In this document: positions 21,652-36,000 of the stretch, in pieces | Layout of the letters: every line of letters starts with the position of its first letter | Position numbering within the stretch: position 1 is the first letter of the stretch | From: Austropuccinia psidii | Taxonomy: Eukaryota; Basidiomycota; Pucciniomycetes; Pucciniales; Sphaerophragmiaceae | NCBI GenBank assembly: GCA_023105745.1 | Contig: JALGQZ010000009.1 | Span: forward strand, 47,955,967 to 48,019,966 | Direction: 5' to 3' | Length of the DNA stretch: 64,000 bases | Notes under the pieces: generated by a model | What the model saw: only the letters and a program-made list of their open reading frames with translations | Told to the model about the DNA's origin: nothing | Database searches by the model: none | Program-made: the position numbers and the translations under genes

Positions 21652-23756
21652 TGTGGGAACTCCTTTTGGTGTGGGATGAAATAAGGCAGTACCTTGAGGG
21701 GGAAATTATTGGTAAGTCTGTTTTGAATTTCAGAATTGTCCAATAACCATGGGTGCTAAGGTGTATTAGCTGCCCCTCTAAATAATACTGAATAGTCAGC
21801 CTACAGAGAATCACAAAATAAAATAAGATTTGTGGCTTTAACAGATAGAGAAGACTTATCAGCAGTCTCTAAATCAGACCTATCAATAACACTACAGTAA
21901 AAATTCTGATCTAAAATTTCTGATAAAATAAACACTAGATTTTTTTATACTTTATTTTAATAAAAGTGATGATAATATATATATATATATATGTTTTGGG
22001 TTTCTGTTATTTTAATGAAACTAATAAGAATATTTTTTTTTGTTTTTTTTAATAAGAATGATAATAATATATATATTTTTTTTTGGTTTTAGGTTGATTA
22101 TAATGATTTTTTTTTTGATATGAGTACTAATAATAAGACTACTGGATTTGATTCTTTTAGGATTTTTTTTAATACTGGGTTTTATATCACTACTACTTTT
22201 TTTTTTAATAATACTAAGCCACTGAGCAAGGCTACTGAGCTTTTTACTATGTTAATACTACTATTCTTCACTAATACTAAGCTACTGAGCAAGGCTACTG
22301 AGCTTTTACTACGGTTATACTACTATTCTTCACTAATACTAAGCTACTGAGCAAGGCTACTGAGCTTTTACTACGGTTATACTACTATTCTTCACTAATA
22401 CTAAGCTACTGAGCAAGGCTACTGAGCTTTTCACTACTAAAACACTACTACTATTCTAGATATCCTGCTAGTTCAGGGATGGTTATGATCCTGGATAGTG
22501 GGAACTTGTTCCATGATGATGGGAAAAATGAGGGAGAGAGGACCTCTATTTATAGCTTTTGGGCCTCCATAGAGCTTCTCAAAATAGGGTACTTAGAAAA
22601 AATCATAGTTGAGAGGTTTTAGCTAGTGAGACGTGTAGTTTTGGTGTAGCAGCATGTTTGCTGAGAGAATTATGCTGGTGGTGCTTTTTCTTATCAAAAT
22701 CATGTGATGTATTTGAGATAATTTGGCTGGTGAGATTTTCTTTTTATCAGGGTCATGTGAGGTCATTGAGATAATATGGCTGGTGATGTTTTCTTGAAGG
22801 TGGGGAAAGTATTTTTTGTTTCTATTTCTTACGTATGTTATGAGAGAATTATGCTGGTGGTTCTTTTTCTTATCAAAATCATGTGATGTATTTGAGATAA
22901 TTTGGCTGGTGGGATTTTCTTTTTTGCCAAGAAAGTGGAGAAAATACAGCTCCTGACAATTGAACTGTCTTCTAGTCATATGATACATATGAGAAAATTA
23001 TGCTGGTGTTTCTGTTTCTTATCAAAATCATGTGATGTCTTTGAGATAATTTGGCTGGTGAGATTTTCTTTTTTTTTCCAGAGTCATGTGAAGTCATTTA
23101 GTTAATATGGCTGGTAATGTTTTCTTGAAGGTGGGGAAAGTATTTTTTGTTTCTATTTTTTACGTATGTTATGAGAGAATTATGCTGGTGGTTCTTTTCC
23201 TTATCAAAATCATGTGATGTCTTTGAGATAATTTGGCTGGTGATGTTTTCTTGAAGGTGGGGAAAGTATTTTTTGTTTCTATTTTTTACGTATGTTCTGA
23301 GAGAATTATGCTGGTGGTTTTATTTTAGTATTGTATCATTTAATGTGGAGATTGCATCATTTCTATCAAGTTTGCTGCGTGCCATTATTACTAAGCAAAC
23401 ATTTGTTCTTGGAAAATATATTGTAACTTTATGCATAGCCTTGAGGTATTTCTTCTTTCAATTGAATCAAGGTGGGGAAAATACAGCTTCTGATGCTTTG
23501 GTCTATTTTCATATACCTTTATTTAGATTAACTGCCTTTTATGACGTAATTTGTTATTGATGATGCGATAAGGTGGATAAATTCTTTGATACTATACTGT
23601 TTTGATAAGATCTTGAGGCTGTGTATTGTATATTTCTTTTTGAAATTTGTAATTGTAATGTGTAAATCTGTTTTGCGTAGTTCTTTTTATTATCATTTTT
23701 TTTCTTTTGTTTTATTGGTAAGCTTGAAACTGGTACTAATGGTATGGAATACCACA
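21652..23756 (-). repeat. 5' LTR of element B
   Basis: It has the same length (2,105 bp) and the same internal repeat arrays as 9170-11274, with only two differences seen. TATAAATAGAGG is at 22543-22554. Confidence 0.95.
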
Positions 23757-24697
23757 ACGGTTGGTTTGTGTATAAATATCTATGGTTGATGTGAAAGTGT
23801 TTAGGAGTGTTATTAATTGGAAATAAAATCCAGTGATTATTTATGAAGGGGGTGATGATTTGAGCCAGGTGAGGATTTTATCCCATTTGTAATGGAGGAT
23901 GAGCTGCAGTGGATAAAGTTTAACATGTCTCATCTGGATGGCAGAGTTGGTTAGGCGTTTAATTGGGTAAAATGCCATGCTGCTCAATGCTCATACATAT
24001 TCTAGTTTATTTACACATTGTGATAGTGCGGGTTTGACCATTGAGGGGGTTCCATTAGTGAAGTGTTACCATTGAATTGAGGGGATTAACATTTAATCCA
24101 TGTACGCTGGCACGCCATCGTACATGGTTTAAACCTTAATACAGACATAACTATATAACTCTATTACATAAGGGGTTGGAGTGCAGCTAAAGTCTTGGTA
24201 TTTGGTTTGAGTGCGGCGGGCTTGGAATCAGTTGGAATGTGATTTGGATTGTCTTGCCTTTCGTGAAAAGGTGATGTCTCTTTTGTGGGTAAATCCTTCA
24301 TGAATATACCCCTTTACAGATGTACAATGTTGTGGAATTTCAATGCATATATTGGCAGTTTGGATAATTCACAAAATGTGACAATGGGGAGGCGGAAATG
24401 TTACCAAATATGATTACTTATGGATGATGGGTCCCCTTTCAGATCAAGGAAATATCACATTATATGCTGGTAGGCCGTGCACGGTTGTTTCCGACAAAAG
24501 CGGAGGAGCTCAAGAGGAGGCAGGGAGGATTCTCCTCAAAAGAGTCTTATCCGACTTCCACACAACACTTAGTTCCAACTATTCATAGAATTTCTCTATT
24601 CTAAATTTGAAAAGATTTCATCTCATATCACTCTATTTTATCATAATACTGAGGTGTTTTATCTAGTTAAAAATATTAGTGTACTTTTTCGGCCCTT
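23757..24697. other. Divergent intergenic region of D
   Basis: Before B inserted, this lay between the transposase (-) and the 623-codon gene (+), so it should hold both promoters. I see no gene. It contains one of the 26-bp palindromes (24100-24125). GTGTATAAATATC near 23770 is a possible TATA element but its orientation is unclear. Confidence 0.5.
24100..24125. repeat. 26-bp palindrome 1
   Basis: ATGTACGCTGGC and GCCATCGTACAT are near-perfect inverted arms around AC. The symmetry extends outwards (TTTAATCC against GGTTTAAA) to about 22 nt per arm with two mismatches. It belongs to a six-member family within D. Confidence 0.75.
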
Positions 24698-26759
24698 ATG
24701 TCATCTTTCAAGTCACATAAATCCCGTTCAGGTTCTGTTCATGACTCAAATAGTGAATCTAGCATAGAATATGTTCAAACACAGTCACCATTGAGTCCCA
24801 ACATTCCTCTCACAACCCCTATCGCATCCTCAATGAATGTATCAGGTCTTAACATTGATGTGGGCAATCCAAAGGCTCCAACTTCAAGCTCTTGGTCAAT
24901 CCCAAATATTTCCGTCACTCCAATTCCCCCGAATCCCACTAATACACAAATTCATGTGTCTCAGGGGCCAGAAGGCACACCTCAAATCTCCTCACACGCT
25001 AATCCCCAATCAAAATTTCCACGTGAGTTCCTCCTTAATCCCGGTCGGAATCCAGTCGCATCCCAGGATCCCTTTGGCCAAAGTAAACAGCCAACCCTCA
25101 ATATTCCATCAGGATCTCAGGTTCATGTGGGTGATGAAAGGCGCGTGGATGGGGGGCGACAAAAAAGACCTTTGGAAAATGCATCTTGGAGCGGTCTGTC
25201 GGAGGGAAATCCAGTATTGACGCTTCATCAAAGTAAGTCATTTGAATTTTGGAGTAGAAACTTATTCACAATTTGATATGTTTGTTTCATGGGTTAGATA
25301 TGGCACCTAAAGGCAAGTCAGTCCGATCTCAGGAGCCAATTGAAGATCGTGAGGATGACCAGTCTTCATTAATGTTTTGATGTGTTAACTGATGATTTGC
25401 ATGGCAGGGGATGAACTTTATGTGTCTTCACCTCTGGTCCATAAAGAGAAAGTCACTGGACGTCATCATCCATATGCCTCCAAACCAAGAACGGGTCATG
25501 CCAGTACATCAAGAGAAAGAATTGTGGATGATGAGGATGAGAACATGTCTCCGACTCAAAGTGAAAGAAATGATGAACCAAGGAGGGACAATTTCACAGC
25601 GCATGAGCAAGGCACTCAATCAAATAGTGAGTTCACCCATCCTCAGCTGGGCCTTGCCCAGAGTATGCTTGAACAATCGGAGGTCAGACAGCAAAGGAAC
25701 CAGGCCCGCAAAGCTCACAATGTGGCGAAACGTGCAAGCCAGAAGGAGCAACAAAAATGGCTGAAGGCAGAACTTCCAGAGAATGTCCATGGAATGAGAT
25801 CAGCAGTACACGCACATTGCCTGTTCCTACTCAAAGTTAGGGATAAGGATTTTTCCTCACTACCAGCACCACCCAGCACAGAAGAGCGTGAAATTGCAAT
25901 TCAAGTGGCTGGTCATCTCGGTTATGTCCCCGAGGATGTTTTCAATGAGCCATCAACACAGGTTCAGTCTCAGGGTTTCCAAAGCTACTGCGAAAATGAG
26001 CTCCACAAGCTATGACTAAAGCGATTCACTTGGGACTGGGAGAGCTCATGGCAACATCCCTTCAACGAGCTGATGTCTATGGTGTTTTACCGTACATTCC
26101 GTCTCGCACTTGTCAGCACTGAGTATCATCACTACTGTTGGAACAAGGATCATAACAACTATGGGGTCGTGGCGGCTTTAATGGAGCGATATTTCACTTA
26201 TTTGAAAAGAGAATGGAAGTCTATTCAAAAGGATGCGGAGTATTTGGTAAAAAAGAAAGAGAATCAAAAGCTCGCGAAGATTCGTCAAAGGGTTAGTTAA
26301 TGTATCTCTTCTTCATTGTGAGCAAAGACTGATGATGATCTACTTCATTATGTGCAGACCTGTGAGCGCCGTCGTGAATGGTGTGATACGGCTAATTTTC
26401 CCATTCTAGCATCACAATTCAATGACCCTCGAGTATGTTCAGATACTGAGGAGGTACTGGAAAATGGCCGTCAAGTTTACCGCAAAGTGGGATTACGCTG
26501 GCGCTCCCAGTTATTTAATGATTTGGTATTGAAAATGGATAGAGACATAGAGTTTTGTAATCGGATTAAAAAAAAGGGTAAAAAAAATATTGATAGATTG
26601 CCAGAATTACGATCGACAGATGATGGTGATATTCCGGAAGGCCTATCATTTCAGGTATTTGATCAAGATTGGCTCAAAGGCTGTAGTAAGATGCAGACTA
26701 GCGCCCTCAAGATACTTGACATGCCAGTTATTAGGCCTAATGGTGATGCTCTGCAATAA
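24698..26759 (+). CDS. Conserved transposon-cargo protein of unknown function (one internal TGA)
   Basis: My model joins 24698-25232, 25298-25348, 25408-26291 and 26358-26759. Donors are GTAAGT, GTGAGG and GTTAGT; acceptors are TTAG, GCAG and GCAG. It closes at 623 codons. Residues 1-180 are Ser/Pro/Asn-rich and probably disordered. A Gln/Lys-rich coiled stretch (QRNQARKAHNVAKR) follows. The C-terminal half looks folded: MRSAVHAHCLFLLKVRD, FTWDWESSWQHPFN, ALMERYFTYLKREWKSI, CERRREWC, VGLRWRSQLFNDL. I know similar proteins from rust proteomes but no function. A single in-frame TGA at 26013-26015, where CGA (Arg) is plausible, breaks the reading. It is divergent from the transposase and convergent with SNF2. 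Confidence 0.7.
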
Positions 26760-27066
26760 CTTAGTAATTTGTCATGGTATATTACTGTGACAAATTAAGA
26801 TTTTGTGAATTATTTGTGCAGGTGTAATAAAATCTGATTATTATCTCTTAAGGATGCAACAACTTGCTAAATATGTTAGAATATAGACAATATGAATTGA
26901 AATGTATCACCGTCTCCCTTAGCAATAATACTCTATTCCTCATTTTCATTGAGGAAATATTGAAGAAGTTCGATCCAGCTCATGGTGTTCATAATTGTGG
27001 ACCTGTGCCAGAGTCAACAGGAGTTATCAACTTTGTCAAACACAAATTATATAATATCAGTAAGGC
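26760..27066. other. Convergent intergenic spacer
   Basis: This short AT-rich gap separates the 623-codon gene stop from the SNF2 stop. I see no gene or palindrome; an open plus-strand stretch here is antisense to the SNF2 end. Confidence 0.5.
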
Positions 27067-30000
27067 TCACGCAGTTAATGATTTTTTCTTTTCTTGGACC
27101 TATTGGTGATTGGAATATGGCATTCCCATAAGGAAGGATTTCAGAATAGTAATACAATCAAGTGAAAGATGAGCTTGAAAGGTACCTTCCGCATGTTGAC
27201 TTCAACTGAATGAGGAGTGATATAGTGGATGACCTGTACAGGTCGTTGTTGGCCAATACGATGTAGACGATCAACAGCCTGAGTGTGAGCCTTAGAGGTA
27301 ATTTCATATACCCAAAAGACCACAAATATAAAAAATAACATATTAATATAAATAAAATAAATTTATTTATATTATTAAAATAAAAATCAAAATATAAATA
27401 TAAAATTATATTAAAAATATAAAAATTAATTATAATTTAAAAATAAAAATACATTAAATTTTGTAAATATAAAATTACATTTATACTTGAAAAAATTAAG
27501 TAAAAATGAAATTTTAACAAAATTGTGAAAAAATAAATAAATTTGGAAAAAAGTTGAATAAAATTTATTATAACTTTTTATCCAATAAATAAACATATAA
27601 ATTTTATTTCACCATTGGATTCCTCATAAAAAATCAGGTGGGGTCACCTCTGAGTGAAATTTTTGTAACTCAACTCTAAATAAGCTTAAATTAAGTTTTT
27701 AGTATTTTCAATACAAAAGTTGAAAATCCTCAAAACCTTAATTTAATTCACACCACATGTGGTGTTAACCATCAATTTTTGTGTTAAAATTGAGGTGTTG
27801 TGTTTAGTTTAGAAGTTATGAGGAATTGAAGTATTTTCAATTGAATTCAATTGAAATGTCAAAATGTGCGCGTGTATTACATAAGTGAACTTTGATTTAC
27901 ATATGAGGTGTCAATTATTACTGTATTGTACTGTACAATTGAATTGAATTACATATGTAAATTATAAGTATAATACATGATGAGGAATTAAAGGAAAAAA
28001 TAAATTGGAAAGATTAAATTTGGGGGGGAAAAGGAACTCCAGCTCTGAGGGGGAGCTAGACCCCCAAAATCCTTGCTGACAGGCGTGGGATGTCAAAATT
28101 CACGCAAAAGTTCATCACTTTTGGCCTGGAATTGAGTTACAGGGTCTGTGGACTCAATTGATGATGAGGTTTTGATACCAACTGGGGTAGTTTTAGCTGT
28201 TGCCAAGAGGGTAAAACTACCCTTAAGATAAAACCATCATAGTAAAAACAGTTTTAACTGGTTTCTACGTCTCTGAAACACATTCTGACGTGTTTTGAGG
28301 GCTCTAGGCCTGGTATTGCTATAGTAATGGCTGATTTAAGGGTCTAAAATGGCTAAAAATGGCTAAAAATGGCTTAAACCAGCCCTTTTTGGTCTAAACC
28401 AGGGTTCAATGATGCCATAATTGGCTTTTTTGTTGTCAGACTGTTTTTCACGACTGACAAGAGTAAATTTTACTTTTGGAGTAAGAGAATTGATGGCTAT
28501 AAAAGAGTGTCTTCTTTGCCCCACTTTTCTCTTCAATGTTAGAATCTTTTCCTTTTATTAATTAGTTTAAACACTGTTAAACCAATCAATCAAAGATTCC
28601 AACCACCATTTATAAATCATTTTAATCCTTTTAACCACGTGAAAGAATCATTATAATCATTGTTTGTAACTCTTATAATCATTTTTACCCCTGAACCACC
28701 CCAAAAGTGAATTAAAGCATCTTTCATCACTGTAAACTTTGTCACTTTGTTTCCAAATTCACTCTGGTCACTTTTGGGTGTGTTTTCTCTTTAATATCCT
28801 TTTTAAAGACTTTGTTCTTTAATTAATTGCTTGCAGTTCTTTGCTCAATTAATTCCAATTGAAATTGCTCTTGAAGAAATTTCTTTTGTAGCCTTAAAAT
28901 ATCTCTTGTAGAGTATTTTTTGGATAAATTTTTATTGTTGGTAAAACAATAAATTTTTATAATATTATTGTTTTATACTAATAAAGTTATAAACAATAAA
29001 ATTGGCGTGTTTTCTCTTAAAAATAATATTTCATACTATTTTTAATTGATTTTTACCTTATACAAATTTTGAGGACAGGAAAAGTACTTGATTTATAATC
29101 AAAGTTTCATATCCACACCTTACATTTGGGGGCCCAGCTGTGATATTTTACCTGTGACATATTTTTTTTACTCTTTTTAAATCTTTTTTCTTATATTGAA
29201 AAATTTAAAAACATATAAAAAATACTTATAATTCAAAAAATCCATAAAAAATAATTTTTTTTCATATTATAAGTGAGGCTTAAATTTTTATTTCTTTTTT
29301 TTGAAATATCCTTTTTTTTACTTAATTAATTGGCTTTTTCATTAATTTTAGTGTCTGACAACGTGGTAAGACAAGAAAACATTGAAACAGCCTCAACAGT
29401 AACCAGCATTATCCCTGCCAGTACTGTCAATTCTGATCATAATAGCACTGTTATTGTGACTCAAAATAACCAGCCTGAACCAATATCTTCTGAATTAATT
29501 AACTTGGACATAAGTAATACCCTTCAGAAAGCTAAAAATTTGGCCAATAGTAAGTTTTTTGACGTAAAAATACTATTTTAAGCCTTTTTAACCATAATTA
29601 TGCCTTCAACCAGATCAGGAGCCAGCTACAACCCCTCAAGCAGCTCCCAAAAAGGTAATAGACGTGATTATGGCAGAGGCCAACCAGGTACAGAAGGAAA
29701 AGGGTCAGTTGATGACTTCCAAACAACTAGAATGGGTCATTCTGAAGCTGATAATACCATTTTACCTTCAAAAAGAGCTGTCACCGCCACAAGAAGCCTC
29801 AGTGGACATATACAAAGCCAGCCACAAAGCTTACAACAATGCACTGCAGTACAAGGAGTACCAGATCCTGGCAGATCTGTGGAAAAACTGCATGAATTCT
29901 TACCTGACAGTAAGAAAATTCTTGGGCCATCCCAACACTTGCAAATTGCTCAATGGATGGCATCCATTGATGGAGAAGAAAAACATGATGCTTTTGACAC

Positions 30001-33000
30001 TAGAATGGAGGAAAAACAACCCTCCACCACCCAAACCAGTGCCAAAAACAGCCCCAGTGGCCAGCAGCAGCAATTCCAACGTGAAAAAGCAGCCACAAAC
30101 TCCAAACAAGGGCAAAGGGAAGGCACCAGCCCCAAAACCTTACAGCCAGGGCTACAGAATCCCAAAGATTCAGCAGGATGCCATGGAAAATGTATTTCAG
30201 ATGGCCAGAACCATGATGGAATTACAGAAGAAGGAGGAAGCCAGATTAAGGTTCCAGAAATGATTTCTGACATATTTGATTCCATCCCAGAGTTGTATAA
30301 TGCTATAAATGACGTGAAAAAACATCTTTCTGATAAAAATGACACCATTTGTAACAACATTAAAACAAACAACCTGAGTCTGTGCCAAATTAATGAAACA
30401 CTTATGTGTTTTGAAAAAGTTTTGAGAACAATTAAAAATTCCAATAATGATAATTCTTCTAACAATAAAATAAATGAACAATCTGCCATTATTAAAGAAT
30501 TAACAGATAAATATTCTAAATTCAATATTGATGACATAATTGAAACAAGAATTAAACAAGCCATAAATATTATCAAGACAGATAACAAGAAAGTCCTTGA
30601 TGACATTTCAAATTCATTTACTGAAGTAAAGACATATACCATTGCCTTGAAAAAGTGTTTTGATGCTTCACAAGAAGAAGTATCAAAATTATCAATGAAA
30701 TTGAATCAAGTCACTGCTGATAATACAAGACAGACAGAGTTATGGCAAGAACTTACACATAAAGAAGACATGTATAAAATCGAAGTAATAAATTTAATAC
30801 AAAGCTTCCAACATGAATACAGAAATTCCCAAAGGTGTAGCAACAGTAAAATGAATGACATTGAACAATTACTGAACACCTTACCAAGAATGTCTACACC
30901 TCTAAATCAAAATGAGGGCACAAGAATTTCAAATCCACAAGTATTGGATCCTGATAATTCACAATTAAAAAATGAATTATCCACTTCTTTTCATAACTTG
31001 GAACCATCAATGGGCCAAGCACTCTTGAAAGAAGTTCCAAAACTTAAAGAATGGCCTCACTTCAGTGGTGAAGGAGAGTATGACCATATGGAATTCATTA
31101 GAGGTATTGACATGATCAAAGAAGATTTTGAATTACCAGACAGATTGGTAACAGCCAGGTTTAACACCTTGTTTACCAGATCAGCTCACAGATGGTACAT
31201 CAAAATAAGACAAGCACATGGACACCAGAGTTGGACTTGGTGGAAAACCCAAATCATCAACAAATGGGCAAATGATGCTTGGAGGTTTAAAGTTGAAACA
31301 GCCTTTGAATCTGCCAAATTTAATGCTGATAAAGACAGAGCTTTACCATGGTTTTGCCAACAAAAGGACAGATTAACAGCATTATATCCTGACATGTCAG
31401 AATTTATGATCCATAGAAAAATTCTGAGACAATGTGGAGGTGACTTAGAGCATGCTGTCAAAAGCAGGACTACTGAACAATCTTCAGCAGAAGATATTAT
31501 CAATATACTAGAAGAAGTAACCACCAGAACCAAAATTGGTTCTAGTAGGGTGAATCTCAAAACAAGGTTTAATACACCTTGGAAAGATTCTGTGGACAAA
31601 AACCCCAAAGAAAATTCTGGTAATATTAAATATAAATCTGCAGATACAGTCAGAAAATGCCATATTTGCCAAAGCACCACCCATTTAGCCAATACATGTC
31701 CAAAGAGGGGGAAAATCAATGAAATTGACATTGAAAAGGAACCAGATGTTGAAAAAGAAGACATAATTGAAGACAATTCAGATGATAAGTCATCCATATT
31801 TTCTGAATCTTCAAAAGATATAGAAAATATCAATGCCACTTTTGACATCATGGAATCTTATTCCCACTTACCACAATTGAGCAATGGTCAAGTTGATTTA
31901 TCAAAAGTTCAAGATGCACAACTTATGAAGACAAAACCAAACAGAGGAAAAGGTTATACAGCTGGTAACTCCTGTATAACAGAAGTGGTAATTGACAACA
32001 AACCCACCAAACGTTTGCTTGACCCAGGAGCCTTCTGCTCTTGTGTTGGAAAATCTTTTCTTAAGACTTGTGTACCAAATTTTGAAGACCAATTGTTACC
32101 AATTGATGGTATAAAATTCAACAGTGCAAGTAACCCAATGAAAGCATTAGGAATCTTTGAGACCAATGTCATATTCCCACACATAAATGGGAATTTAAGG
32201 ATCACAGTTGAATTTGTTGTTATGGAAAATTGCTCTAGTACCCATTTTATATTGGGAAATGACTATTTGATCATGTATGGGATAGATTTACATAATAACA
32301 AAGACAGATACTTTACAATTGGGGACAATAAGCGCCAGAAATTTGCCTTTTTACCATTTAAAAGACAAATTACAGTAAACAAAGTATCACCAGTCAACTT
32401 AGAGTTAGAAAAATTCAAGTCTGAACAGTTAAATGAGGCTGAGATAAGCCTTCATCTGACTGATAAACAAGAAAATGAACTTTCTTCCCTTTTATATGAC
32501 CACAAAGGAGCATTTGCTACAGACAAAGAACCTCTGGGAGCAATTATTGGTCATGAAGTTGACATCATTCTTAACATTGAGAGACCTTATCCACCACTCT
32601 TAAGAAGACCTGCTTATCCAGCAAGTCCAAAATCAAGAGAAGCTCTAGAAATTCATATTAAAGAACTTCTAGACCTTGGTGTAATAAGAAAAGTAGGCCA
32701 CAATGAGGAAGTAGAAATAACTACACCAGTCATAGTGGCGTGGCATAATGGAAAATCCAGAATGGTTGGGGACTTTAGAGCTCTGAACACTTACACTGTT
32801 CCAGACAGATACCCAATACCAAAAATCTAAATTGCCCTTACTCAAATATCTCAAGCAGTGTATATAACCACTATGGATGCCCTTAAAGGATTCCATCAAA
32901 ATGTGGTAACACCAAGAGCAAGAAAATACTTGAGAATTATTGTTCATTGTGGAGTGTATGAATACTTAAGGATGCCCTTTGGTATCAAAAATGCACCTTC

Positions 33001-36000
33001 ACACTTCCAAAGAATGATGAATGAAATCTTCCCTGAAGAACTCTCAGAGGGATGGTTAATCATTTACATTGATGACATTATTATCTGTTCAAAGACTTGG
33101 GAGGAGCACATGTACAGATTATCAAGAGTTTTGACAAAAATCCAATCAGTAAACATGAAAATCTCCTTGAAGAAATGTCATTTTGGATTTAAAGAACTTA
33201 AGGCACTAGGACATGTTGTATCTGGTTTGTCCCTTGGAATTGATAAAAACAAAGTTGCAGCAGTATTGTTAAAACCCATGCCTCAGAATAAGAAGGAAAT
33301 TCAGTCATTCTTGGGTTTTGCAGGATATTACAGGCAACACATTAAAGACTTTGCATCCATAGCAAGACCACTTTATAAGTTGTGTGACAAAGACACAGTA
33401 TTTGAGATGACTGTTGACAGAGTCAAAGCTTTTGAGTCTCTAAGAGAAGCATTGACCACTGCTCCACTCTTACTGATGCCAGACTTTAAATTGCCTTTCA
33501 AACTGTATATTGATGCATCAGGGGATGGACTAGGTGCTGCACTTCACCAAGTTCAGATCATAAATGACAAACCTGTAGAAGGACCAATATGTTTCATATC
33601 CAGACAAATCAAACCAACTGAAGCCAGATATGGAGCAAGTCAAATGGAATGTCTATGCCTTGTCTGGGCCTTGGAGAAATTGAACTATTTCTTAGAGGGA
33701 TGTGTTTTTGAAGTAATAACAGATTGTACAGCTGTGAAATCACTTTTGAACATGAAAACACCTAACAGACACATGCTCAGATGGCAAATAGCCATACAAG
33801 AATACAGAGGCAATATGACTATTGTTCATAAGGATGGGAATATTCATAAGAATGCAGATGGACTAAGCAGATGGCCATTACCAAATAACATTGATAATCC
33901 TGCTTATGTTCCAGAAGAAGCTTCACCACAAATTCCAATAGAAGGAATAAGTGTTACAGACTTGAACACCACCTTCTTTGAAGAAGTCAGAAATACTTAC
34001 ACTCAAGATAAGAATTGTAGCATCTTATGCCAATTACTTAACAAAGACTGTAAAGACAACTCTCTAATACATGCCTTGGATGAAGTATGGAGAAAATCTT
34101 ATAATGAAGGAAGATTTCACCTACTGGATGGTATAATTTACCACAGAACCAAGCACACATGTGTCATGACAGTTGTAGACAGTTCATTAATCAATCTTGT
34201 ACTGAAAGAATGCCATGATAGTCCCTTTTCAGGACATCTTTCTGAAGACAGAACAAGAGAGAAAGTGAAGACCTGCATATGGTGGCCAATGTGGCAAAAA
34301 GATGTTGCAGAATATTGCAAAACCTGTGACAGATGCCAAAAGGCAAATAAATCCACTGGAAAAAGACTTGGAAATATGATGAAAATCCAAGAACCAAACA
34401 GACCTTGGGAAATTGTCCATATGGATTGGGTAACTGGCCTACCACCAGGAGGTGACAGGAGCTATAATGCTTGCCTAGTAATTGTGGACAGATTCAGTAA
34501 AACTCCAATCTTTTTACCATGTCACAAAGATGATACAGCCATGGATACAGCTCTTCTGATATGGAATAGAGTAGTGTCATGGACTGGGATATTTACAAAT
34601 ATCATCAGTGATAGAGATCCCAAATTCACTTCAGCTCTATGGACAAATCTTCACCAATTATTTGGCACAAAACTGTCTTTCTCTACAGCCTACCACCCAC
34701 AAACTGATGGTCTGGCTGAAAGAATGATCCAAACCTTAGAGGACATGGTGAGAAGATTTTGTGCATATGGCCTTGAATTCAAAGATTGTGATGGATTTAC
34801 GCATGATTGGTGTACTCTGTTACCAGCACTGGAATTAGCATATAAAACATCAATCCATTCCAGTACCAATCAGACTCCTGCTATTCTAGAAAAAGGATGG
34901 AACCCCAAGTTACCCCAAGATTCCTTGAGGAAAGACTTAATTGAAATACATCCCACAGCTGCTAGCTTCAAAGGAATGCTAGACAAAGCTAGAAAGCATG
35001 CAGTGAGATGCATGGAGGACTCTTTTGCATATGCTAAAGACAAATGGGATAAATCTCATGCAACTCCAGATTTCAAAGTGGGGGACCTAGTTCTTGTATC
35101 CACCACTAACTTCAATAACATCAAAGGATGTAAAAAGTTAAAAGACTCCTTTGCAGGACCTTTTGTGATTAAGGCCCTCCATGGAGAAAATGCTGTTGAA
35201 GTAGAGTTATCTGAAGAACTTAGCAATAAGCACCCTACATTTCCAGTAAGCTTGATAAAGCCATACAAATCTAGTGATGCTGAGAAATTTCCCTTGAGGA
35301 ATAAGATTCCCCAAGTTATACCTCCTATTGAGACATCTGGTACTAAGAAAATAACCAAAGTTCTTAAAGAAAGGAAATTAAGAACCAAGAAAGTAAGGGA
35401 ATACCTTGTTAGGTACAGTGACCCAACTTGTGAAGATGAATGGTTAGAAGAGAAAGATATACCAGAAGCCACCAAACTCCTGAGGAGATTCAGACACACT
35501 AGAAACACCAATATTACAAAGTAATATTCTTTTTTAGGGGGAGGGAATGTGAGCCTTAGAGGTAATTTCATATACCCAAAAGACCACAAATATAAAAAAT
35601 AACATATTAATATAAATAAAATAAATTTATTTATATTATTAAAATAAAAATCAAAATATAAATATAAAATTATATTAAAAATATAAAAATTAATTATAAT
35701 TTAAAAATAAAAATACATTAAATTTTGTAAATATAAAATTACATTTATACTTGAAAAAATTAAGTAAAAATGAAATTTTAACAAAATTGTGAAAAAATAA
35801 ATAAATTTGGAAAAAAGTTGAATAAAATTTATTATAACTTTTTATCCAATAAATAAACATATAAATTTTATTTCACCATTGGATTCCTCATAAAAAATCA
35901 GGTGGGGTCACCTCTGAGTGAAATTTTTGTAACTCAACTCTAAATAAGCTTAAATTAAGTTTTTAGTATTTTCAATACAAAAGTTGAAAATCCTCAAAAC

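Larger units (their letters stand above)
9170..23756 (-). mobile_element. LTR retrotransposon B (Gypsy), nested in D
   Basis: Two 2,105-bp LTRs bound a minus-strand element with a gag-protease ORF (16983-21455) and a pol ORF (11330-14515), both uninterrupted. ACGG precedes the left LTR (9166-9169) and follows the right one (23757-23760), a 4-bp duplication; it would be 5 bp if the boundary T is shared. By eye the LTRs differ at only two sites (G/T near 9584 against 22066, A/T near 11060 against 23542), so insertion is recent and the copy may be competent. It sits in the 5' region of the D transposase, in the same orientation. A 2.3 kb repeat-rich spacer separates gag and pol. Confidence 0.93.

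Noticed and set aside
26864..27109. 81-residue plus-strand frame
   Set aside because: Antisense to the last SNF2 exon and not linked in frame to the 623-codon gene.
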